64,000 nucleotides of DNA from Diphasiastrum complanatum (Eukaryota; Streptophyta; Lycopodiopsida; Lycopodiales; Lycopodiaceae). The notes under the pieces were generated by a model. It made no database searches and was not told where the DNA came from. It worked only from the letters and a program-made list of their open reading frames with translations. Numbering within the stretch: the stretch's first letter is position 1; every line of letters starts with the position of its first letter. Made by a program: the position numbers and the translations under genes. The stretch is taken from the NCBI GenBank assembly GCA_029204225.1, contig CM055113.1:21959605-22023604 (forward strand). The letters run 5' to 3'. This document shows, piece after piece, positions 28,001 through 40,000 of this stretch.

Positions 28001-31000
28001 GTGAAATGAGGGCCAAAAATCTGTGGGAGGGGTTTTGGTGGGGCAAAGGGTCATAAAAAAAAATTAATTAATTAATTACAAGAACCGTACCACGGTTCAT
28101 GAACCGTGGTACGGTTCACCCCACGGTTCCCAGGACCCACGGTTCTGAGAACCGTGGGTACTATGCTTGAAATATTATGATTTGAATGTACACACCCTCC
28201 TACTGTTTTGATATGCCACATTCGCTGCAGTTCTGCTATTGCCAATACAAAGTTTGCATTCCATATTGAGCATATCCTTTACCACCCAATTCTTTGCCTT
28301 TCAATAAAAGCCACTTTGTTAGCCATTTTGATCATTGATACCCTTGTTTCAAATAATCCAGGACAATATGACCGGTGGTGAATGCTGGGTCTTTCTCCAA
28401 TAACATGTTGATTAGACTTTGTTTTGGATTAGGTTTTGTTCAACGATACAATCTTTTACAACATTCATTATGGACGGCTTTCAGCTTCTGAAGAAGAGGT
28501 ATGTCACCACTTTGCAGTTCACGTTAAAATTTCCAGTATGAAGTAATCTTTGAAATATCTCACAAGATTGAACAATCTGTGAGGATGAATGAGCAAAAAT
28601 AGCAATTTAGGATCTATATGGTTTTATTGTTAGTATTATGTAACTTGGCATCCCTATAAGGGCCATGGTGGCGTAAGCTCTAATAATTATGGGTATGCGG
28701 CAGAAACAGTCGTGAGTCTTACATGATCTTGTACAGAAGATATTCACTACAATTGCTGGATCCTCTGAGTTAAACTTCACGTTTAGTGACAGCTATTGCC
28801 GAAGAGACCTGTTATTTGCTGCAAATGTGTTTATGTTAGATGCATAAACATAAAGATATGCCTTGGCACTACACTTCCAGATGAGTCTGGCTAATGGTTA
28901 CCTTGTCTGAAATCACAATTACAGGTTTATGGTGCAGCCAAGCAAGCAGCTATTCATGATGTTGTCATGAGATTTCCGCAGCAATATAAGACAATTGTTG
29001 GAGAAAGAGGTCTTAAGGTATCACTTTGTTTGGCTTTGTCCAAAACCTATAGTAGAGTGCAAGTACTGATTTTGAAATAAATACGTGAAGGATGACTGTT
29101 TTCAATATAAAGTCACTTACCTTGAAATGTTGTTGATAAGTTCACAGTGGTCCTTACACTTCGTTACCACTTGTAACTAGCATTTTAACAAACACTAGTT
29201 TTTAGTCTCTCATGTTCATTTCACTTGGCATACGCAACGACGAAGTCATGACCGTGAGTGCTACTCTTAAGGAATTCAACACATCATCGCAAATGCTGGT
29301 TGGTTCTCAAGGGCCAATTCAAGCAAACAGAGCAAAAATTCCTGAGACTCAAAAGCCCACATGTTGCACTACCATCGCATCACAGATGTTTGGCTAGCAG
29401 ATGTGATCAATATTGGATGTTGCGCAAGGTTGGCACCTCGGAGTCTCAATAGGTGGACTAGGCAGCTTATAAGTGCCAGAGTTAGTGTTGCAAGCATGGC
29501 AAGACATTCCACGAGCAAAAGAAACTTAGAACCCACCATCAAGGCTAAGTTACACCAAAGGAGGTGACAAGGGCTTGAAAAGATTGGCTTGACTGAAGCA
29601 AGGCAATATTTCATTGCCAAAGTGTTACGGCCATATTCAGCTAAGGACATGGAGTAGTGCATGTACGTGTGACGACTATAGGCAAGACCGCATGGAGAGC
29701 TGTGACCTATTTATAGTTGGACTGCATGGGTTCATGCACAGGAATCTACTCTCTATATATTGGAGTAGGGATTCTCTCCTCGACAACTTTGGTTCAGGTT
29801 GTGAAAGGTTTCATTTGTTGTGAAATGTTCTGCACCTTGTAGTCCACTTGGTTGTTTGGCTGTCTAAATCTGCTTGGTTTGAAGATGGAACAACTTACAT
29901 GAGTCCATAATGTTATTGGTAATTTAGGTTCATGTGTAGCTTCCGAAGGTTTGTTGAAAGATTGGCTGGGAATCGGTCTTTCTGAAATAAACTAATTGAG
30001 GCTGTAAATCTTGAATTTAAAGGGTTGCATGCATGTTGAGGATTCGAGATTTTTTCAGAATTAATCCTCCAGCAAACAAGCAAACTGAGAACATAGATTG
30101 GATATAGGAGTGTGTTCGTTCTCCAGTAGTAAGCAAAAACAGATTGGGACGATTGAGTGCTCCTTCTAACTGACATGGGAATTATTGATGCCTTTCCCTG
30201 TTGAATGCTTGAATTCGTAGTGGAGGGATGTAACCCTGGCAGTGGAAAGGGGTTCTGCAACCTGTCCGAAGCCTACCCATCTAACCTTTGGCTACAGAAG
30301 TCAGGATCTCTGATCGCTGTCCTACAGTTGTAAGGCCTGTACTGAATCATCAGGGTTTTATTTACCTAAGGAACAGCCGATTGGAAGTAATGGAGACAGC
30401 GGATAGTGTTCCATTACTCGCTGTGAAACAGCAACTAATATTTGTTTGGGTCTTCCTCGCTGAAACCTACGATTACTTGAATCAAGGTGAGGTGCAGGTG
30501 TTGTTTAGGTGATCGATCACTAACATGATTCTGCCTTACAATTGGCTTGTAAAGCAGCGATGGATGCTTGAAAGGGGTAGAGTTGTAGGATTGCTGACAG
30601 AAGCTCGCTGCGGATGCGCTGGCTGTTTGCTGAATCGGAGAGCTGTTGAAGCTTCATGCACGTCATTTCTTTCCTGAAATCACCTGCATATTTGTGTTGG
30701 AAGGCTTCCTGTGGAAATCACTGTTGATTGGAAGAACAGTAGCTTCATCCTTTCATGTTGATTCAGGTCTTCATGGGCTGATAGCTGCTGGGGTGTATGA
30801 TCCAGAGACGCAGCTTAGTATTCCATCGATGGCAGCGTGAGGAAGATTGAAGTGCGACGGATGTGGCTGTGGCAGCTGAGGAGACAGTGGAACGAGCCTC
30901 AACCCCTTATAAGGTTTTACTTTGGAATACCCTTTTAGGGTTTGCATAACCTTGAAGGTAATTTACCTTTCACATGATGGTTTTTCCCTTTGAAGGTGAA

Positions 31001-34000
31001 GTGACTGGTGGTTTTGACCCTCATGCAAGGGAAAATTGGCAATTTTGGGAATTGCATGGCTATCTGTATGATGCTTGTTACATGCCGGATGACCAAGGCT
31101 TAGCAAGGTTACTGACATTTAGTAACTTTAAGTTGATTTTGGAAGGGAATTTTTTAAGAGGTTCCTTAAATCAAATTGGGAATTTTAAGTTACTAGCGCC
31201 CGGTTATTGAAATTCTGGGTTTCTTGGTGCTCAGTTGTCAAAAAATTCTAAACTTTGGTGAGGGGTATTACATCCAGTATATGGGGTAGGAGGAATTTTG
31301 GTTTTTCCTTCTCTAGTGTTAATATGCATGTGTAGGTCTTTACTAGCTACATATGGCTCTCGGTAGAGGTAACTTTTGGAAGTTACATGGCTTTTAGTGT
31401 TACATTGGGATAATACCAATGCTTACACAAAAGCCCAGAGTTATAGGAACCTTGATACTTTTGTAATCCGGAGCCAAGTTGTTCTAATCGGTTCTGGAAA
31501 GAGGATTTTTTGGACAAAAATCTAATTAGACTGACCTTGATCAAATGGAGAAAGAGGTGTGGAATAATTTATTTGCCAGTATGTGATCCTAACTGAGATT
31601 TTATAAACAAAGTTCATAAATTTAGGATTAACAACAAACAAATGACTCTTCAAGGTCCGGTTCTCAGGCATGTACCCGGTAAGGGGAAATTTGATTTCTT
31701 GGTACTGTGCTATTTAGCCACTTAACTCTGGAGTATGGGTGCTCCCAGTGAATATAGTTAAATGGTGTTTGTGGATTTTTTTTCTGAATTCAATCTTTTT
31801 TCTTTTTCGACTTGGTGGAACACCGATGGTTTTGTTGTTGTATTCTCGATGATTTCGATCATTAACATGCAAGCCAAAGTTTTTAGTAAGATACTTGTTA
31901 AAGTTGAAAGTCAGTGCACTAATGAAGCGTGCATCTCGGATGGATGGTGTTACTATCACTCGTATTGAAATTGTTCAAGGAAAATCCCTAGAAATTATAG
32001 AGGGAATCCTTTTAGAGAAGGCTCTTATTATTGACTTTTCAGATGTTTTCATATGGCATCTCTCCAGTTAACTTTTTATAAGAAATTCAGGAATTTCTTT
32101 AAAAAGGAGGGGTGAAGTGGTGTGTAAAAGTCTACCAAAAGATCTGTTGGTTGCACAATGTTTGGAAAAAACTAGTTGATGTATAGAAATGTGATTATCT
32201 GAAAGAATTTTCAGACAAATCCAGAGTAAGATACAAGACTAGAACTTTTCTATTGAGAGGAATTTTCTAGGGATTGTGAGGAACGATTTGAAACTAGAAA
32301 TGCTTTGAAATTGGAAATCATTATGAGTGGTACTGAGTAAGGTCGAAAGTTACTAATCCCAGTTGGTCGGGGATAGAAGTAAGTTTGATCATGGAAGAAT
32401 GTTTGTATCGAGTCAACCTAATCTTAGTTGGAGTACTAGGATCAAGGAGGGGTTGATGAGTGAAATTTTGGTGCTAAGTTGTAAGTGGGTTGGAAAACTT
32501 GTGAGAGAGGATGCGTTCTCGGACTCAAAGATTTCCCAGATATGTTATTTACTCATGAGAAATAGAATTTTTTGGTAGCTGAGTCACAAGATTCTCAGTG
32601 AGATATGAGAGTAACATATTCGAATTTTGGAGGAATCTGCCAGATAAGAAGATATGTGTTGTACTGGGTCATAGGGTGATTATTCTCATATGTGCACAAT
32701 TAATCTTGTATGGATCTACTATGCATTCCTGGTTACTAGGGTTATTTGGTGCACTTATAAACCTAGTCAGTGAACATAGACATATGATCAAGTATTGTGC
32801 TGGACAATTACTTGCTTAACGGATCTTGTTCTGAAAGATTTATTGGTTAATTTAAAGAGTGATTTGGATATGAATCTAAATGTGGAGTTGTACTGTACAA
32901 TTAAAATCTGCACCTAGACATTTGAGATTTCTGCATCATTGGAATTAACTTGAGTGATTGGATTACTCCTGTGAAGAGTTAATTGGTGTGACGATTGGCT
33001 TATTTGGATCGAATGACAAAGGAGGGTTTGTTTATATATGTTGCTTGTAAGACGCATGATTTATGAATCATTCTTATTCATCAGAAAAAGTTATGTGCAT
33101 AGGATATACAAGAATTCTTGGTGAGTATTTCTCACGTGAGAAATAGAATTAGTTCATTAGTGATTGTATCCCAGAGAGCTCAATTGGATAACGAATCATA
33201 ATGGTTCCAAGAATGACAACTGAATTTTCAGGATTCAGCGTAACTTCGGATATCTAGGATTCAGTTCTAGACTGTAATCTGAAGTTTTCGGTGGATGAAG
33301 ATGGTTATTGATACCATTTTAATATGCTTTCTGTCACCTGATGGGTTGGAATTTGTCTTCTCTCTCCCAAGTGTCCTCCTCATCTGACTTACCTTTACAA
33401 TGTACCAAAAATTCAGAAACTGAATGGTTTCTCAGCTGGTGATGACGAACGTCAGCCACCTTTTCTAGCACGTTAGGCAAATGTAGACAGATCCTCCAAC
33501 TCAACTAGTTCACCTTCCGAAATTAGGGAATCCTTCCGACTGAGTCACTCTGTCAAACAACTTACATGGAAAATAGGATGAACCGCAACCCCAATCGGAA
33601 GATCTAGCTGATAAGCGACCGGGTTGATTTTTTTTACAACCTTGTAAAGGCCGTTATACCTTGGAGATAGCTTATGACATTTCCCCGTCCGAAGTACCTT
33701 TAAATCCTTTGGGATTTTAAGATACACCCAGGTTCCTACCTCAATTTCTCGAGGTGAACGATCGTGGTTAGCATAAAACTGAGCTCTATCCTAAGCGATT
33801 TTAATGCTTTCTTTGGACACTAGCAGCATTTCTTGCATATCTTGCAGGAAATCCACTGTAGCTTGCACCTTGAGACCTTTGAGTCCGACAAAAACTGGCA
33901 AACACGGCTGAAAGCCATACATCAACATAAAAGGACTGAATCCGGTAGCAGGATGCTTCGCTCTATTGTACGCGAACTCAACCATTGGGAGACACTTTTC

Positions 34001-37000
34001 CCAATCAGACTGTCGATGAGAAACATATGCTCTAAGCATATCTTCCAACGTTTGATTGATACGTTGTCTGCCCATTAGATTTTGGGTGATTTGAATAAGG
34101 ACTTATTTTTCGAGTAAAACCACTCCTTTGCTAAGATTATGTCGACGCTATCTAAATTGATACTATGAAAGTCCAGTGGTTCAACATAATCTTGAACTCT
34201 GAGCGGCAACTGAGGAACAAGCTTGCCGATCTTCCCCCGACGCCATTTTCACCACATACAAGTGATTTCTTGGCGGGGTGGCCGCCTTGAGTTTCAGCAT
34301 TTCCGCTTCTTGAAAAACTTCTTTTCTTTTTGCTCAACCTTGGGCAAACTTTGCTCCTTACGGGAGCCAATGTGGTTGTCGTCGAAGACCCTCACAAAGC
34401 GATTAGCATCCTTGATTGTCTGCGGTTGGTTACGCCGCACTTCTAGTTGAAATTCCTATGGAAGCCCCAAAATAAAGTGTAACTTTATTAAAATAGGGTC
34501 GATTCGCGAAGCGTCGGGGCAAAATCTCCTGGCATCTAACGGCCTACTACCGATTTGCACGGTGGCAAAACGCCGCCAATGGCCAAAATCATCCAGGATC
34601 GGCAGTAAAGCCGTTTTAAAGACTTCTTGGAAGGCATCCCATGTGGAAGAGGTACATGCCCTAAGTACTGGTACCCCTTCCATGTGTTTCTTTTTTTTTT
34701 TTCCGGTTATTAGCCAAAAAAATTGACCAGACCAGAAAACTGCAAAAAAAAAATATTTTCAGCTCCCAAAGGCCAGAAAACAGTCCTTATGGGCTGTTTT
34801 CTACAACTATCAGAAAACAGAATATTTCTGACGGATTTCACATAATCGATTGCAACTGCCAACATTTCTTCTCTATCTAGCTGCACATAAAAGGACCATT
34901 TAGCAAAGGTCAATCTACTTGAGTTGGTTTCAAATAAAAAACACGGTAGTTTTTGTAGACGCCTCGCAATCTAAGAGATTGCCAAAGTTTTCAAGAACAA
35001 CATGTCTTTAATTATGAGTAGGATAAAAACCTAGCCCTTTAGCATACATACATGGCCCAAAACCAATTCAAACGACGCCGAAATTGAACGAACCGAAAAG
35101 CAAAGTTGTTCATATTGATCCAATGATGAAAACTAAGCCTTCCAAAGACATCAACAAGAAGTTTAAACCAACTGAAACTTAAGTAGAAACGATTGCACCT
35201 TATTCACAATGATCGGCGGCTCTGATACCAAATGTTAGAATCCCCATCGTCGTACCGGTCATTGCTAAGACACAATCAGGTGACAAACGCTATTTTACCG
35301 CCCATCCATAGAGGTACTGCCATCTCTCCCCCATGCATTGGAGCTATAGACCACCATCAAGCAAGCTTGGATCTCCGATAAGCCAGTACGTCATACCACC
35401 AAGCCATACCCTCAACCCTTGCCTACCTACATCTTGAGGCCTAGATAATCGTCCTGACCTGATCACCAGTGGAAGAGTTCTTCATTCTCCAAGAGAGAAA
35501 GTCACAAAAGAAAAAATCCATAACACATCAAGTTCAAGAACAATCGGTATGTTTGACTAGGTGAAGTTGGCATTGGCCTCTTATAATTGATGCGGACTTC
35601 TTGCTATTGGGGTGTCATTGAAGTAATTGAGACTCAGAGAATTGATAGATTGAGCTATCTCTTCTACATTATTGCTTGAGGTTGGGCCTTTTTCGAATAT
35701 CATTTGCTAGTCTTTGCTTTCGTTGTGTAGGGACTAGTTTTGAGTGACAGTAACTGCTAGATCTTCATTGATAATGGGTAGCAATTTCATGCCCTTACTA
35801 TTTCCTTTTTGTGCATTAAGTGATGAACTTTCAGTTCCTACTAACTAGTGCAAAAAACATTCCACCTTTTTCTGAAAGCCCATGAAATTTTCTTGTTCTG
35901 TTGCCAATTCACCATTTTATGTGCTCCTAAATGCAGTAGATTTTGTTTCTCTTCTTTCTACATCTTGGAGTATCAACCTTATCTCCCTGAGAGAGAGAAA
36001 AAAAAAAGAAAGAAAGAAAGAAAGCTTTATTAATGTCTTTTCCATGCCAAAAGGCATATAAGACCAATAAGAGTACATGTCAAGCATGTGGTAACCATGG
36101 GAGCGTATATAAACGTCTCCAAGAAAGAAAACTTTGCATAAAAGATGAACAATATAACTGTAAACTACAAACTGTCCGTAAGAGGGAGCAAAAATAAGAG
36201 AGAGAGAGGAAGAGCATTGTTGAGTCATGCTTTAGAGAGTAAGTTACAATTTTCATGTCCCTATATGCTTTTGACTCATCAAATCCTTTTCTCTTCTTTG
36301 GTTCGTTCTATGAATATTTTTTGTGCAAAAAGGCAAAAACTATGCATTTTTCAAACTAATAGCAATGAGTGAGTCTACATTATTGAGAGTAGATATTTGA
36401 AGTCGTGTACAAATCCATTGGCTATGTTGTAATTGTGCTAATCAATGGGTAATTTGCCATCTTGTTGACAGTTAAGTGGTGGAGAGAAGCAGCGTGTAGC
36501 ATTGGCCCGTACCTTCTTAAAAGCTCCGCCAATCTTGTAATATGATTTGCCTTGTTATTTCCATGTTCCAGCTTCTTCAACAAACCCTTGCATGAAAGTT
36601 TTGCTTGGATAGCATCTCTTCGAGAAGTTATTTGGGCTGGTTGGTTTGCCAAATGATGTTGTTGGTGATTAATGTTCCAAGCTCACTAGCAAGTTCTAGT
36701 TGTTGATCTTTGAAAGACTAGAAATTTTTATTAGTCTAGCTTCTTGCGATCACTTAGAATTTGGAATGTAATGTACCATAACATTATGCCCCAAGGTGAT
36801 AGCCTTGGCATGAATCAAAACATTGGTCTGACATTGTCAACATTTTTAGTGCCACATGTTAGCATCTCATGTTGCCTCGTGTCACAGGTCTAAGTGTGGA
36901 CCATGCTTGAGGTGGGAGAGCCCTTTACTATCCATTTACTATTCATTTAGTCTACCTTGGAGTTGGTGGATGGTACAAGCATGTGCATAACTATAATGTA

Positions 37001-40000
37001 TTTCCAACCATGGAGATCAGTGCCAATGAGAGCCAAGAGCGATGACCGGTGGAATGGGATGCATGTTATCGTTGGAGGCTTGATTGGGCTACAGCTCCAG
37101 GGCAAGGGGGGTGAGTCGGTGGTGACTCTATAGCAGTAATGAAGTGTTCGTCACTTGATTGTGTGCACTCACCTTATGGAGATCAACCAATCAGTTTTGT
37201 AATAGTTATCTTATCCTAGTCAAGGAGCAAGCTTGGTTAGGGATTGAGCATGTAGTTTGTATGTTGCATGTTCATCTATAGAGACCTAGAGGATTCTATT
37301 CACTCTAGGCAGATAACAAAACTATAGTATTTCTTGATCAATGTGGACCAAGATCAGCCTCAATAAAATTCAGTAAAATTAGATGCTGAAGATATTGGAC
37401 AATCAGCAACTAGTCTACAGATCATGCCAGAATGACTTTTTTTTGGTGTTGATGCTTCAGTGTATCTCTGATAGGAGACCATCCACAATAAGCTATCTTA
37501 GAAAGAGCATGAAGTCACTCGTTGACAAGTGAAGAAAATGACCAGCATGAGGCTCATTTTCTGGCATCCACTTTACAAGCTGGCCTGTTCATACCTTTCC
37601 AAACTGTTCAAGTGCTTGGAAGTCCCTACGTCCTTCACAAAAGAACCAAATCTTCATCTGAACCTTGTAAGATTCTAGTGAACCATAACAGATCAAAAAA
37701 CCTAAATGGATGGAAAGAATCTAGAAGGCCGTAGCAGATGAAAAAAACCCAAATGGATTTTGTATGATCCCTTGTGTCTGGCGCAGTGCAGTCTTCACGG
37801 CCAGCATGCATTGATTCGAGCACCTTTTTTAAACAATAAAAGCATTGGTAACAGACTGTCCATCCAACCAAAAGCTCCCTTCCAGAGGATCCCCTGAGTT
37901 TGAGGTCAAAATCACCATAAGAGATTCCAAAGCTGTAAAAACAAGCGCATCCTTTCCTGCAGAGGATCATCCATGAAGATAGCATCATTTGGACGATCAG
38001 CTTTTGGCATGGCTACTATAGCTGTGGCTCTTGAAGTCCGTGGGAATGCATTTTTAATAATGACTGCTTTCTTGCTGCTGAGCTTGCACATATAACCTCT
38101 TCAGTTTGACTAACTCAACAATGTTATCCTTAAAGATGCGTTTAGTCTTCACTCTTACAGCCAACCCAGTGGTTAGGCCATAAGTCATGTCCATTGGGAC
38201 ATATCATCCTCACCCCTTGAAAAGGTTTTTCAAGCTAAACTCCATGAATTGGTTGTTTAAAGAGCCAACCCCTTGCCACGGATTTGCATCTTTTGTCCCA
38301 GATTCAGGTTTTTCACACAACAAAAAATTGGATAGTTGAATCATCTCTCAACCATAGGATTCGTCTTGTCTCTCTAATTGATGAAGTCTAGAGCTAGTGC
38401 CCCCTTTTCCAAGATGAAAAATGTATGCAGTTGAATACAAAATTTAGGGCTGCACTCACCTTAAAATTTTAGGGCAGCACCCAACTCTATAAAACCAAAA
38501 AGAAAATTGTTCTCCCTAAAAAAGAGATTCCTCCTTCCCCCAGCAGGTGGTTTGATACCAAGTTATGGAAGATCTCGGTGCAATAAAAAATAAGCAAACA
38601 GCAAGTCATCCTGGAAAGGATTGTTGCCCATGGAGCTGTTTACAAACTCTCGAGTATCCAAGAAATGAAATGTCAAAATGAGAAGATACAAGGCCTATTT
38701 ATATGAAATGGATATCCTTGAATGTCTACTCTAGGAGGTCCACTTAGGGGTAGGTTACAGATGTTTAGGGCATGAGTCTTCATGCTGCTTGTGCCCTACT
38801 AGAAGACCAAATATCAAAAGTGAACTACGATTATAACTGGATCTACTATATTTAACTAATACTTGGAGATACAAATGAATTAATAAGGCCCAATGGATAT
38901 CAATAACACCTTAATTACATATTTATTATCAGCCTATTTTTCAGTCATTGAATGATTAGAGACTAGCGTTTAGACTTTCCATAGCTCACATTAGGCGAAT
39001 TTAGGCTTGGATTCAGTTTTAGATTGAGCAGCATTCTTGCATTTTGTTACTGATTTAGATGCATTTGAATATAACGGCTTTATATCTTCCAGTTCTTTCA
39101 GCATTCTGTATATATTCGATTATATTTCTTGCTGTAGTTCTATCTAATTTGAGGTTTTTATTGATGTTTTCAAGGCTGACTTTGCTTATGTGTTGCCAAA
39201 AGGTTGTGTGATGAAGCAACTAGTGCATTGGACAGCACAACCGAAGGGGAAATCCTGGCATCGCTTAAATCCCTTGCTGATAATAGAACAGCCATTTTTG
39301 TTGCTCATCGTTTAACAACCGCCATGCAGTGTGATCAGGTTAACTTTCTCCTCAATTGTATTTTTACTTAAACTCTAGTGGTATCCTCTTTTCTTTTCTG
39401 TAGATATTTTGTCACCATAAACACATTTATGATCGTGACTGCTTTTGTTTCTGCCTTTTTCTATGCTATCTTCTGACTACCAGAATAATATGAAGCAATC
39501 TGCAGAAAGTGGGGCTTGTAAATTCCTGAGATTTTTGCAGATTGATGTTTTAGGTGAAGTGTTTTGGTCATTCTGGGGAAAATTTGTCTGAGATGTCAAA
39601 TATCAGGTCTACTACTGATTATCTTAATAATGTGAAAGGTCAAGGTCAATGATTGAAGTAAACAGTTTTGATATCAAGAACATTGGCCTAAATTGACTGA
39701 AAGAGTTAACAATGTATCAAAAACATTCAGAAACATAGTCGCGCAGCTGAATAGGATTGCTGTGTGAGCTATTTTTTTAATTATCACTTGGTACCATTGA
39801 ACTACCTTAACCTGTGGGTACTGAATCCTGATGAGACATTAGTAGTGCTGCCAGTTGGCTAACATTCTTTGTTTTTGGAATTCTATTATTGTTTTGATAC
39901 GGACCCTTTGACTTGTTTTGTTGTATGTATACCTTTTTTAGGCAGTACCTTATGACATCACTGACTTCTCAAATTAAATTCATGAATTTGGATGTATCCC

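Larger units (their letters stand above)
33380..35230 (-). mobile_element. Ty3-gypsy element with a large internal deletion
   Basis: The minus-strand order is: primer site TGGTATCAGAGCC (35230-35218); gag capsid-like region (34683-34152); then, directly, the last part of integrase and its C-terminal domain (34078-33545) and a pol tail to about 33380. Protease, reverse transcriptase, RNase H and most of integrase are absent. The integrase part reads [11 protein letters not shown] and [10 protein letters not shown], and the C-terminal domain ends H-P-I-F-H-V-S-C-L. One in-frame TAG lies near 33790. It occupies the longest intron of the ABC gene. Confidence 0.8.

Noticed and set aside
37635-37988. 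117-codon minus-strand frame in the intron
   Set aside because: No family is recognised. It starts and ends without context, and intron composition explains it.
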